Counted from the stretch's first letter, positions 1 through 7,761 are shown. The stretch is DNA of 18,243 nucleotides from DASXMX01 sp036794395 (GCA_036794395.1 DAIRGS010000140.1:1-18243), one strand, 5' to 3'. The notes: generated by a model from the letters alone, not told the origin. A program made the numbers and translations.

Positions 1-290
1 CCTTCAACGGCAGGGTACCGAGTATACCCCGCCATAAATGTCCTGCACCCTGTGGAACGTGCGCGACAAGCTGCTCGATGATTCTGCATGTAAGCTTTTG
101 TCACTTCTGAATTCTCTGCGTCCTCCGCGTCTCTGCGGTGAATAATCTGGGCTAAGAATGGCTAGCGATGTCGCCGTACTTCGTTTGTTCTTTGCTGGCA
201 CTTCTGATCTGATTGGCATTAACGACTTCGAGCGGCACCTCACACGAATGCAATCTGGAATTCCAAGCCACTCCACCCGATGATGGACGC
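1..290. other. Left-end region without a confident gene
   Basis: No convincing complete gene is present. On the plus strand, frame 1 is open from the window edge to a TGA at 79-81, so the last ~26 codons of a gene entering from the left are possible, but nothing in that peptide is recognisable. A 9-bp-period repeat lies at 114-140 (listed separately). The plus-strand frame of the downstream zinc-ribbon gene opens at a TTG at 213, but the GTG at 291 is preferred as its start. A long minus-strand ORF across 4-504 runs antisense to that gene, has an R/S-rich composition and is treated as a shadow. Confidence 0.5.
114..140 (+). repeat. 9-bp-period CTCTGCGTC-type intergenic repeat
   Basis: Three degenerate 9-mers run in a row: CTCTGCGTC, CTCCGCGTC and TCTGCGGTG. 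This resembles the dispersed 'CTCTGTGTCCTCTGTGGTG' type of intergenic repeat that I recall from planctomycete and other environmental genomes. A related array in the opposite orientation lies at 17940-17976. The repeat sits outside any confident gene. Its function is unknown. Confidence 0.6.
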
Positions 291-1154
291 GTGGAGGAAC
301 CATCAACCAATGCGCAATCGCCCGCCGCAAACGAAGAATCTGAAGGCCTCGTCTGCCCCCAATGCGGCTACGACCTCCGGTCGATCGCCAGCGAAAACTG
401 CCCCGAGTGCGGCCTGCCGATTGACCGTGCCGCGATGTCCGTTTCCCGGATTCCGTGGGAGCATCAGGATGAAATCGGGCGATTTCGTGCCTGTTGGCGC
501 ACAACCGGCCTGGTCATGTTCCATCCCCGACGTTTTGCCGAAGAGATGAACCGGCCGGTGAGCTATGCGCGGGCTCGCCGATTTCAGTTCATCGCCGTAT
601 TACTGGCGTGGATTGCCCCGACATCGTGGATCGTGGGATCGCTCGTCAGCGAACTCAATCCCGTATTTCACGGACCCGGCCGGCTGGGTTGGTACCTGGA
701 GGCATTGGTGATTGCGTCCGGTTTGTTTGCCCTGTGGGTTTTCCTGTTTCTGGCCAGCGGCGTGATCAGCTACTGGTTTCACCCCTCGACGCTTCCCGTT
801 CACCGCCAGAATCGCGCAATCGCGCTCAGCTACTATGCATGTGCGCCGCTGGCGTGGTTGTGGCTTCCCGCGGCGATGCTCGTCCTGCCCGCACTTGTCG
901 ACACTCGAGTGAGCTTAGTGCAGGCCGCCATGGTCGTGCTCGTTGTACTGGCGATATCGATCGCCGGCGCGCTCATTTTTGAGTGGTTCATGCTTAGTTT
1001 TTCGCTGATGGGCGCGGTGACGCATAGCAGCGCCGCGCGAAAGTGGGCGTATTTCTTCTCGCTCCCGGTTCTGTGGCTCACGTGTCTGGCGCTGGCATTT
1101 ACGCTGCCGGCCGCGGTGTTACTTGTATCATTGGTGATCCTCAACAGCCGGTAA
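291..1154 (+). CDS. Zinc-ribbon, Yip1-like multi-pass membrane protein (copy 1)
   Basis: A 287-residue protein of unknown function, probably in the cytoplasmic membrane. A cytosolic zinc ribbon near the N-terminus has cysteines at 22, 25, 37 and 40 (CPQCGYDLR...CPECG), the form common in planctomycetes. After a linker with a conserved SRIPWEH motif come about five hydrophobic segments, including an 'AIALSYYACAPLAWLWLP' stretch reminiscent of Yip1-type domains; that assignment is tentative. The GTG start at 291 is chosen because the paralogue at 2725 also begins with GTG and this gives identical zinc-ribbon numbering in both. A TTG at 213 would add 26 residues. No clear Shine-Dalgarno is visible. 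The last 27 nt overlap the end of the opposing gene. The metal site suggests a regulatory or sensing role, but that is inference. Confidence 0.85.
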   Translation: MEEPSTNAQSPAANEESEGLVCPQCGYDLRSIASENCPECGLPIDRAAMSVSRIPWEHQDEIGRFRACWRTTGLVMFHPRRFAEEMNRPVSYARARRFQFIAVLLAWIAPTSWIVGSLVSELNPVFHGPGRLGWYLEALVIASGLFALWVFLFLASGVISYWFHPSTLPVHRQNRAIALSYYACAPLAWLWLPAAMLVLPALVDTRVSLVQAAMVVLVVLAISIAGALIFEWFMLSFSLMGAVTHSSAARKWAYFFSLPVLWLTCLALAFTLPAAVLLVSLVILNSR

Positions 1155-2588
1155 TGGCTGCGTGGCCGGCGGCGCGGGCTCCAGCGGGAAGACCACATCC
1201 GCGCATTCCCACTCTGAACTGACCACGCCACTTGGACTGACCGTTGGCAAACTTGTGCCGCCATCATCGGTTCCATTATGACCGACTGAGTATAGCGCAG
1301 GACTGGGTTTGCGATGATAGCCCATTGGCCGTCCATCCGAAGCGTAAGGATCGGCGGGCAGCCTGGGCAGATATTCAGGAACGAGCTGCTGGAGCCCGTC
1401 GGGGTAGCTGCCCGTGTGATCGATGCGATACAACGGAACGGCCAGTTGCAGGGCCGCGACGTGCCGTGTCGTCTGGCTCTGAAATTCACGGTCGATCGCC
1501 CTGCTGGTCGAAGGAAGAAGAAATCGGCTCGGCAGACTACATAGTTCTTCCAATTGCGAATCGCCCAAATTCGGCACGGGGTTCGTGGCATTGGCTGCCT
1601 GCCAGTTGGTCTGCCTGGCCGCGTCTGCCGTGCCAGTGAGAACTTTCGCGGCGCGGATGCCGTCCAATTCGATGGCGGGCTTGAAGACGCGGGGAATCGT
1701 GACTCCAAACAACCCTCCTCCATTGGCGATGAATCGCGCGTTATCCAGAGCCGCCATCCGCTCCCCATGCCATGAGCGAACCGCACCTTGGCGGTAACGT
1801 TCATCGTCGGTCAGCTCAGAAATCAGTTCCCGCACCTGCGCGCGGGTAGCCGGTGTTCCGGAAGTCGCAAGCCCGGCTCCCGAGCCTTCCGCGTTCAAGC
1901 CGGGTGCCATGGTTTGCACTGCGTCACAGGCGATCGCAGTCAGCCCGATGCCCACCATATTCACGACCAATACATTCACGCCGCGATCTTGTGCGTGCAC
2001 CTGATTCAAAATGTCGCGAACCGCTTCGACGGCCTCGTGGTCATCTCCCTGTGCGTGATGCGAAATTGCCGACGCTCGCAGTAGTCTGGCCAGTTGTCGC
2101 TGAGAATTCAGATGAGGCAGGAGCGTGCTCATCATGGGCACCCGCACCGCCACTTTCCAATCCACGTCCGGCAGTGCCCGCGCCGACCGCGCCAGCGTCA
2201 GGCTTTTGACATTTGCGGCGATGGTCGTCTCCAGGAGCTGCCGTTGCGATGCGGTTAACGGGTCGCCGGTGTCGTCGTGCTCAAAATCCTGAAACGCTTG
2301 GCTGGTATTGATTGCCGTCGCCGCGTTCATCAGCGCGAGTGCCGCGTTCTGCGAATCGGGGACCCCGGCGGCGGGGGAAAAATCCCCCGGCAAGATGGGC
2401 TCTCCCCGCGCGCGGGCAGAATCAATCAACGCCTGATACCGCCTGTCCGCGAGGCTCAACGACCAATATTGGAAAATGACCAGCGTGATCAGGACCATGA
2501 CCCACCCGATCCCAATCCGCTTCAACCACCAATAGCGCAACGGAACCGCAATCTCGCCCGTCGAGTTGTCCTTTGATTCCCGGCCCAT
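1128..2588 (-). CDS. Membrane-anchored protein with GspG-like C-terminal segment (copy 1)
   Basis: A 486-residue protein of unknown function. After the conserved RYWWLKRIG motif there is one N-terminal TM helix (about residues 27-47), so most of the chain is predicted to be extracytoplasmic. The middle is helical with no family I recognise. The C-terminal part (HVAALQLAVPLYRIDHTGSYPDG, then YLPRLPADPYASDGRP and a VGHNGTDDGG motif) resembles the end of type II secretion major pseudopilins of the GspG type. However, there is no prepilin peptidase site and the protein is far longer than a pseudopilin. It is paralogous to the gene at 3481-4938. The start is ATG with no clear Shine-Dalgarno. It converges on the zinc-ribbon gene with a 27-nt tail overlap. 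Confidence 0.85.
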   Translation of the reverse strand: MGRESKDNSTGEIAVPLRYWWLKRIGIGWVMVLITLVIFQYWSLSLADRRYQALIDSARARGEPILPGDFSPAAGVPDSQNAALALMNAATAINTSQAFQDFEHDDTGDPLTASQRQLLETTIAANVKSLTLARSARALPDVDWKVAVRVPMMSTLLPHLNSQRQLARLLRASAISHHAQGDDHEAVEAVRDILNQVHAQDRGVNVLVVNMVGIGLTAIACDAVQTMAPGLNAEGSGAGLATSGTPATRAQVRELISELTDDERYRQGAVRSWHGERMAALDNARFIANGGGLFGVTIPRVFKPAIELDGIRAAKVLTGTADAARQTNWQAANATNPVPNLGDSQLEELCSLPSRFLLPSTSRAIDREFQSQTTRHVAALQLAVPLYRIDHTGSYPDGLQQLVPEYLPRLPADPYASDGRPMGYHRKPSPALYSVGHNGTDDGGTSLPTVSPSGVVSSEWECADVVFPLEPAPPATQPLPAVEDHQ

Positions 2589-2724
2589 TGATCAAAACAA
2601 TACCACATTCCGTCCCAACTGTTACACCGCGATTCCAATCCCGGTCGATGCGTCAACAGAACCTCAATGACATCCATTAAACAGGGATCTGGAAATCCAG
2701 CCCACGGTTCCCGATGATGCACTC

Positions 2725-3564
2725 GTGGCGGAACAATCACCCAGCGCGCAATCTGCTCCCGCAATCGAGGAACCCGACGGCCTGGTCTGCCCACGATGTG
2801 GCTACGATCTTCGCGCCATCTCCAGCGAAAACTGCCCCGAGTGTGGCTTGCCAATCGACCGCACATCGATATCCCTTTCGCGAATCCCATGGGAACACTG
2901 CAAGGAGCTCGGCTACTTCCGCGGCTTCTGGGATACCACGGGATATGCCGTGTTTCATCCGCTTCAATTGGCGAAGGAGGTGTACCGGCCAATCAGCTAT
3001 CGCCGGGCGAGATGGTTTCAACGGATCGTCGTCCTCTGGGCATGGATTCCAACGGCCTTCTGGCTCATTGCGGCGTTGATTCCGGAGACCAATAGCCGCT
3101 GGGATGTCCGGGTGCCAACCATCACAATTGCCGTACTGGTGTTGGGAATGTCCCTGTCACTGGCCACTGGCATCGCAAGCTACTGGTTCCATCCCAAGAC
3201 CCTGTCCGTATCCCACCAGAACCGGGCGATCGCGCTGAGTTACTACGCCTGCTCCCCACTGGCATGGCTCTGGCTCCCGGCGGTGTTGCTGGCGGCCGAG
3301 CGGTTCATCCCACACAATTCCGGGGTCTTTTACCCGCAATTCGTGATTCTCACCGATCTGGGCGAAATAGGTTTTGGCATACTCCTCGTCACCTGGCTTA
3401 TCACCACGAGCGTGTTGATGAGCACCATCACCAAACGCGGCGCACGCCAGACCGTCCGGTTCGCGGTTGTACTGCCGTTTCTATGGCTGTTGTGCTTCGG
3501 GATCTCCGCCGCCGTGCCCGTCGCCGGTTACTTTTTCTGGGTCGTGATTCACGGCCTGCGATGA
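2725..3564 (+). CDS. Zinc-ribbon, Yip1-like multi-pass membrane protein (copy 2)
   Basis: A 279-residue paralogue of the protein at 291-1154. The zinc-ribbon cysteines fall at the same positions (22, 25, 37, 40; CPRCGYDLR...CPECG), followed by the same SRIPWEH motif, about five TM segments and the 'AIALSYYACSPLAWLWLP' signature. GTG at 2725 is the only ATG/GTG/TTG start between the in-frame TGA at 2668 and the zinc ribbon, which also fixes the start of copy 1. The frame upstream of this GTG is still similar to copy 1 (LE-I/F-Q...PDD), so either the upstream DNA was duplicated as a control region or an unusual start is used. Its 3' end overlaps the convergent gene by 84 nt. The function is unknown and the Yip1 resemblance is tentative. 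Confidence 0.87.
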   Translation: MAEQSPSAQSAPAIEEPDGLVCPRCGYDLRAISSENCPECGLPIDRTSISLSRIPWEHCKELGYFRGFWDTTGYAVFHPLQLAKEVYRPISYRRARWFQRIVVLWAWIPTAFWLIAALIPETNSRWDVRVPTITIAVLVLGMSLSLATGIASYWFHPKTLSVSHQNRAIALSYYACSPLAWLWLPAVLLAAERFIPHNSGVFYPQFVILTDLGEIGFGILLVTWLITTSVLMSTITKRGARQTVRFAVVLPFLWLLCFGISAAVPVAGYFFWVVIHGLR

Positions 3565-4938
3565 GGGATCCAGCGGGAAAACCGCGTCCACTTCATCCCA
3601 TCGGCCATCGTAATACTCAATCCCGATGAGGATTGGCGGACTTGTTCCACCATCATCTTTTCCATTGTGTGAAACCGAATAGATCACGGGAAGCGGCGCC
3701 CACCGATAGGCCAGCGGCCGTCCGTCGGATGCGTAAGGATCGGACGGCAGGTTCGGAAGATAGGTGGGAACGAGGTCGGTGAGCTTGACCGGATAAGTAT
3801 TCTGATGATCCCGACGGTAGAGCAGGATCGCCAGGCGCAGCGCGGTGACGTGCCGCATTGTAACGGATCGAAAATAGTCATTTAGCACATCGAATTCATA
3901 GGAGCCTCCCGGATGGATCCCCCTGGCGCTCTGCCAATTGGATTGCGCAAACGCGGTGGCGTATCGAGTCAACAATTCCGCACGCGGAATCGACTCGAGG
4001 ATAATTTTCGGCCGCAACATCCAGGGCGTGTCTGCTCCTGACCAAGGTCGGCCCTGCAAATACACAGTGCCGCCGTTTGCCACGAAGCGCGCATTATCCA
4101 GTTCCTCCATACGCCGGCCATACCACGCCTTTACTTGAGCCGCCCTGAACCGCTCGTCATCCAGCAGCATTGCGATAACGCCGCGAAATTGAGAGCGTGT
4201 TGTGGATCGCTCAAATGGTCGTTCAGGCCCTTCCGCGGCTACAATCTTGCAATCGGTTGTCGCCAGATTATCCAACAGTTGGCAAGCGATCCTAGTCAGC
4301 TGCCAAACTGTTTGCTCTTCGTTCAGCGTGCTTGGGCCAGATTGAATCGCGACGGAAATGATCAAAATGTCTCGAATTATTTCTAGTGCCTCTCGATCAT
4401 TCCCCTCATTATGATTGATTCTGGCTGAGATTCCCAAAAGCGCTGCCAAGTTCCAATGCGTATCCAGGATGTCCCCCCATGGATTTGAGACAGGCGTTTG
4501 CAGTTGGATATTCCAATAAGCCCCTGGGCGCAAGACCGCCGACCGCACCAGCGCAAATGCCCGTTGGTTCTCGGTCATCAATTTTTTAACGGCAGTTACG
4601 TCTTCGGCACGGGGATTCAGGACATCGGACAGATCATATCGAATGGGGTTCAAACTCCGCAGGCCGAACTCGGTTGCCGCGTCCATGAGCGGAAGGGCGA
4701 CATTCTGCTCGTCGAGTACCTTCTCGCGTTGCTCGAAATCTCTCGGTAAAACTGGTTCACCACGCGCGTAGGCGGCGTCGATCACCGACTGGTACCGGCG
4801 ATGGGCCATCCTCCACCACAGGAGATCGGTCACCGCCACTGCAACAATCAGCGCGATTACGCCGCACCCAATCCGCTTGAGCCACCAATACCTCACCGGA
4901 TAGAACGGGTTGGCCGTAGGATTCTCCCCGCCTTGCAT
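3481..4938 (-). CDS. Membrane-anchored protein with GspG-like C-terminal segment (copy 2)
   Basis: A 485-residue paralogue of the protein at 1128-2588. It has RYWWLKRIG, one N-terminal TM helix, a long extracytoplasmic helical region, and a C-terminal YLPNLPSDPYASDGRP block with VSHNGKDDGG, as in GspG-type pseudopilin tails. The frame opens at an ATG at 4983, but the ATG at 4938 is preferred. It has a GGAGG Shine-Dalgarno 7 nt upstream, matches the N-terminal length of copy 1, and leaves 59 nt rather than 14 nt before the divergent gene at 4998. The C-terminus runs past the end of copy 1's homologous region (VFPLDP...) into a G/D/H-rich tail read antisense to the last TM helix of the facing gene. 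Its function is unknown. Confidence 0.85.
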   Translation of the reverse strand: MQGGENPTANPFYPVRYWWLKRIGCGVIALIVAVAVTDLLWWRMAHRRYQSVIDAAYARGEPVLPRDFEQREKVLDEQNVALPLMDAATEFGLRSLNPIRYDLSDVLNPRAEDVTAVKKLMTENQRAFALVRSAVLRPGAYWNIQLQTPVSNPWGDILDTHWNLAALLGISARINHNEGNDREALEIIRDILIISVAIQSGPSTLNEEQTVWQLTRIACQLLDNLATTDCKIVAAEGPERPFERSTTRSQFRGVIAMLLDDERFRAAQVKAWYGRRMEELDNARFVANGGTVYLQGRPWSGADTPWMLRPKIILESIPRAELLTRYATAFAQSNWQSARGIHPGGSYEFDVLNDYFRSVTMRHVTALRLAILLYRRDHQNTYPVKLTDLVPTYLPNLPSDPYASDGRPLAYRWAPLPVIYSVSHNGKDDGGTSPPILIGIEYYDGRWDEVDAVFPLDPSSQAVNHDPEKVTGDGHGGGDPEAQQP

Positions 4939-4945
4939 ATCTCGG

Positions 4946-4950
4946 CCTCC
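4946..4950 (-). promoter_or_regulatory. Shine-Dalgarno deciding the start at 4938
   Basis: On the minus strand GGAGG is followed by 7 nt and then the ATG at 4938. This selects 4938 over the upstream ATG at 4983, which has no such site. The divergent gap to the gene at 4998 also contains the perfect 10-bp palindrome ATGATATCAT (4982-4991), a possible operator. Confidence 0.65.
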
Positions 4951-4997
4951 AGGCTTAACCCAAAACACCTGCCCCGCAATCATGATATCATCTGTCC

Positions 4998-5567
4998 ATG
5001 GGGCGAACTGTCCAGGTTTTCATCTCGATTGTCTTTCTTTCGATCTGTCTGGGCTTGGTCGTTCTCTGGGTCCGCAGCCACTCCGTCGCCGACTGGATCA
5101 CCTACAGCAATGGCAGCGGCGTTTACCATGAATACGTCACCCTCCCCGGCCAATTCCGCCTCACCCGCGTGACCGGGTGGACGTCGGTCCAGCCGCTCGA
5201 ATGGCGGCTCGAACCTTTTCCGCCGCTGCGGCCTGTCTTTGGCCAGCAACCTGTGTATCGCACCTGGGCCATCATCGGCGTTGGCTTTGATGGGGGATCC
5301 CGGCGAATCAATTCGCCCGCTGCTCCGGCGGGAACTTACGCCCCGATCACGGTTGCGTATCAGGTCACGGCGGTTCCATTTGCGGTGCCTGCGTTTGTCA
5401 CTGGGGTCATCGGCCTGTCTCCGTGGATTGGCCGCAGGCGTCGGGTGCGCGAGCGCGATCATCGGCTTGCCCGGGGGCTCTGCGCCGTGTGTGGGTACGA
5501 TCTGCGCGCGACGGAAGGGCGATGCCCGGAATGTGGGGCGATGGCGTTGGGGGTTGTGGCAAAGTAA
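4998..5567 (+). CDS. Small membrane protein with C-terminal zinc ribbon
   Basis: A 189-residue protein of unknown function. It has an N-terminal TM helix (about residues 6-25), a central extracytoplasmic region with aromatic-rich sequence, and a second hydrophobic segment (about 118-142). A basic RRRR stretch then leads to a C-terminal zinc ribbon with cysteines at 162, 165, 176 and 179 (CAVCGYDLR...CPECG). With two TM helices, both ends would lie in the cytoplasm. The ribbon is the same type as in the two upstream proteins but at the opposite end of the chain, so this is not a third copy of that family. The ATG at 4998 has no visible Shine-Dalgarno. The next gene converges on it. Confidence 0.82.
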   Translation: MGRTVQVFISIVFLSICLGLVVLWVRSHSVADWITYSNGSGVYHEYVTLPGQFRLTRVTGWTSVQPLEWRLEPFPPLRPVFGQQPVYRTWAIIGVGFDGGSRRINSPAAPAGTYAPITVAYQVTAVPFAVPAFVTGVIGLSPWIGRRRRVRERDHRLARGLCAVCGYDLRATEGRCPECGAMALGVVAK

Positions 5568-5605
5568 AGCGATCGACTCGCGCGATTCGAGTCCGGCGTG
5601 CGCGA

Positions 5606-5619
5606 AGCCGCAAGCGGCT
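5606..5619. terminator. Small GC-rich hairpin between convergent genes
   Basis: AGCCG-CAAG-CGGCT forms a 5-bp stem with a 4-nt loop between the ends of the genes at 5567 (plus) and 5635 (minus). No T-tract follows on either strand, so it may be a factor-assisted terminator or simply a dispersed GC-rich repeat of the 'AGCCGCAAGCGGCT' kind. Confidence 0.35.
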
Positions 5620-5634
5620 GACAGCCAATGCAGT

Positions 5635-7191
5635 TTAATCTTGCGGGGATCGACGTTTGCGGGGATCGCTCTTGATGCGGGCGAGCGACAGCTTGGCGCG
5701 TTTTTCCTTCCGCGTCTTCTGATGCCAGTAGGTCAGGAATACCGCATCGAGCCCGAGTACCGTTCCGGTGATGATCCACGCCCGAGCGGTGGAGTGCCGG
5801 GCGGCGGTGGGCGTTGTGAGCGAAGCCAGATCCGCAGCGAAGACCGAAACCGCGTCGTGGAACACCGCCGCGTCGAAACGAATGAAGTTGTAGGCAACCT
5901 GTGCCGGCAGGGATTGCTCGATCGACTGTGCCGTGATCGGATTGGCACTCGCTACAAGGGGCACCGCGTCGGCAATCTGATCGGCAACCGCCCGCGCCGC
6001 GGCCGGCACCGCGCCGATGGTGCGCATCACCGCGAAGGGTGGAACAACAGCCGCGATTTGTCCGGGCAAGCGGATGATCGGCGATGACGAATCGGTGGTC
6101 GTGCTCCGGGCACTGGTCACGATCAGGTCATGGCCCGCGATTGAGACAGGCGCCACGTCCAGGGTCGTCGTTGAATGATTAGCCGAAGTCGGAGCCCCGA
6201 TTTCCCGCGCGGGCGTCAGCGCCAACGGCGTAACCGCCACCAGGGCGCTGGGCACTGCCTGCGGCGTTACCGAAGGCGTGATGGGGATAATCTGCGATAC
6301 AAAAGACGGCCCGACGACAGCAGGTGACGAACCGGGATTGTCGTTGCGAATAATGGCTGGCGTTTGCGTCCCGCCATCCGTCTGGTCGCCACCGGGATTC
6401 CGCGCTACCCCTTCACCGGCATGCAAGAGCAACGGACGGAAACCGACGCCGGATGTGTTATCGGCATCACGACTTTCATCATCCCCGGAATGTGAATCGT
6501 GACCGTTGGTTTGCCCCGAAGGCTGATTGGCCCCGGTTTGCGAATCGGATCCGATTGCCCCGCCCAACTGCGGAACCGTTCCCTGGCCAACGGAGGTTGG
6601 CACGCCGCCCGTCGGCTCGCCCCCTGGATGAACCATCCATCCATTTCCGAATCCATTGCCGCCCGTTGAATTCACCACGCCGGGCGTAAAATTCGAAGTT
6701 GTACCGCTGGGGGACGGAAGCGGATCGACAAAGACAATTTCGACGACCACGACATCCATCGAGCTATGCGCATCATCCGATGAAAGGTGATCATTTCCCG
6801 AGTGATCTGTTATCGGATTTGATGAGTGTTCGGTGTTGTCGGAAGAGTGCGCCGGCGAAAGCGAAACCGGTTGATTCGACGAAGTGCCCGTCAGTATGGA
6901 CGACGAATCCGATTGGCCCGTCGTTGAGAATGAGGCGGATGTAGCCGGCGAAGTTGTTTCGACTTCAGCGTCATCCCCACCGGATTTCTTCTGAGCGAGT
7001 TCTTCGGCGTTAATCTGCGCGGGAGCCGCGGCATGTTCCAGGCCGACCCCATGAGGACCCGTTTCAGCGTCATTCGCATTGACACCGTGAGCCGACAGCA
7101 TCAATCGCCGCTCGAGCAGCTCGACATTCGTCCGAAACAACTTCCATGTCCGCCTGCGGGCGGCCGCTCGGTCGATCGCTTTTTGGCTCAC
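5635..7191 (-). CDS. LEPR-XLL domain surface protein with C-terminal membrane anchor
   Basis: A 518-residue predicted exported protein. The N-terminus carries arginine-rich sequence followed by LERRLMLSAHG, a variant of the planctomycetal LEPR-XLL motif, which is thought to act in export or surface targeting. The bulk is low-complexity, rich in S/T/G/D/H (for example HSSDNTEHSSNPITDHSGND), with no recognisable catalytic domain, and fits an unstructured surface or stalk protein. Near the C-terminus is one hydrophobic helix (AWIITGTVLGLDAVFLTYW) followed by a strongly basic tail, a typical stop-transfer anchor. There is no PEP-CTERM motif. The start is GTG with AGGGTGA upstream. It lies 33 nt after the Spy-like gene and is probably the last gene of the sigma-factor operon. 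Its function is unknown. Confidence 0.85.
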   Translation of the reverse strand: MSQKAIDRAAARRRTWKLFRTNVELLERRLMLSAHGVNANDAETGPHGVGLEHAAAPAQINAEELAQKKSGGDDAEVETTSPATSASFSTTGQSDSSSILTGTSSNQPVSLSPAHSSDNTEHSSNPITDHSGNDHLSSDDAHSSMDVVVVEIVFVDPLPSPSGTTSNFTPGVVNSTGGNGFGNGWMVHPGGEPTGGVPTSVGQGTVPQLGGAIGSDSQTGANQPSGQTNGHDSHSGDDESRDADNTSGVGFRPLLLHAGEGVARNPGGDQTDGGTQTPAIIRNDNPGSSPAVVGPSFVSQIIPITPSVTPQAVPSALVAVTPLALTPAREIGAPTSANHSTTTLDVAPVSIAGHDLIVTSARSTTTDSSSPIIRLPGQIAAVVPPFAVMRTIGAVPAAARAVADQIADAVPLVASANPITAQSIEQSLPAQVAYNFIRFDAAVFHDAVSVFAADLASLTTPTAARHSTARAWIITGTVLGLDAVFLTYWHQKTRKEKRAKLSLARIKSDPRKRRSPQD

Positions 7192-7224
7192 GAGTTCACC
7201 CTGATTTGCTGACAGCGAAAAACA

Positions 7225-7761
7225 TCATAGCTCGGATCCCGCCGGTTGGGTTGCCGCCGTTTTCGGCAGCTCAACAGGAGATCCTACGGTGCCGGCAGGA
7301 TCGCGTTCCTGCCCAAGCCGGCTTTTCAGGATCGCATCATACTTTTGTCGCTGCTCATCAGACAATAGAGTTTTCGTGTCATCGACAGCTTTTTTTACCG
7401 CCTCGTCACGATTCGATTGCAGTTTAAGGTTCTGTTGCTGATATTCTTGATAGAAAGTTGCGTATCGCTCTTTCTGTTCGGGAGTCAGCATGTCCTGCGT
7501 TTTACGATCCAGCTCCTGCTGGAGCCGGCTGGCATTTTGATACGAATTGTCCGAAGTGGTCTTCACATCCTCCCAGATCTTTTGAATCTGGTCGCGCTGG
7601 GCATCGGTGAGTTGGAGATCGGCCAGGGTAGGAATGGCTGCCGGTACAGGCGCTGCCTGGGAAATGGAATATCGAGTGGCCAGAATGCCGGTGGTAATGC
7701 CCGCGATCAAGGCAAGGGCGAATGCAATCGCGAATATGACTCGAGATTTACCGGCTCGCAT
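7225..7761 (-). CDS. Spy/LTXXQ-like exported helical protein
   Basis: A 178-residue protein with an N-terminal TM or uncleaved signal segment (about residues 8-27) and an all-helical, Q/K/E/D-rich extracytoplasmic domain. It contains three LT/S-x-x-Q-type motifs (LTDAQ at 51, LTPEQ at 92, LSDEQ at 133), exactly 41 residues apart. Motifs of this type mark the Spy/CpxP/CnrX-like group of periplasmic chaperones and stress sensors. No histidine or cysteine is visible in the exported part, so a CnrX-like metal site is unlikely. The start overlaps the end of the anti-sigma gene by 14 nt, with an AGGT ribosome site inside that gene, pointing to translational coupling. It may sense or protect envelope proteins and act on the anti-sigma factor; this is inferred from context. 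Confidence 0.82.
   Translation of the reverse strand: MRAGKSRVIFAIAFALALIAGITTGILATRYSISQAAPVPAAIPTLADLQLTDAQRDQIQKIWEDVKTTSDNSYQNASRLQQELDRKTQDMLTPEQKERYATFYQEYQQQNLKLQSNRDEAVKKAVDDTKTLLSDEQRQKYDAILKSRLGQERDPAGTVGSPVELPKTAATQPAGSEL

Larger units (their letters stand above)
251..4938. repeat. Tandem duplication of a convergent two-gene unit
   Basis: Unit 1 (about 251-2588) and unit 2 (about 2686-4938) have the same layout: a plus-strand zinc-ribbon/Yip1-like gene facing a minus-strand membrane-anchored gene, with their 3' ends overlapping. Both protein pairs are clearly homologous along their lengths. Homology starts 36-40 nt before each GTG start: CTGGAATTCCA at 255-265 matches CTGGAAATCCA at 2689-2699, both exactly 36 nt before the GTG. 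The copies have diverged considerably, so the duplication is old and both frames have been kept open. Confidence 0.85.

Noticed and set aside
114..140. CRISPR-like interpretation of the short repeats at both ends
   Set aside because: The units are 9 bp, contiguous and degenerate, with no spacers and no cas genes.
280..549. ATGATG start of an alternative frame conserved in position in both duplicated units (also 2714-3079)
   Set aside because: The ATGATG is conserved because the surrounding DNA is duplicated. The encoded peptides diverge, and the zinc-ribbon frame is the one conserved at protein level.
833..1804. 323-codon minus-strand ORF
   Set aside because: It lies in another frame across the convergent genes at 291-1154 and 1128-2588. 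Its R/S/T-rich composition is typical of a shadow frame.
4939..4983. Upstream ATG at 4983 as start of the copy 2 minus-strand gene
   Set aside because: It would leave only 14 nt to the divergent start codon at 4998 and has no Shine-Dalgarno. ATG 4938 has GGAGG and matches the paralogue's N-terminus.
5239..6087. 282-codon plus-strand ORF
   Set aside because: It overlaps the third zinc-ribbon gene and the anti-parallel LEPR-XLL gene. It is R/G-rich, with no domain and no ribosome site.
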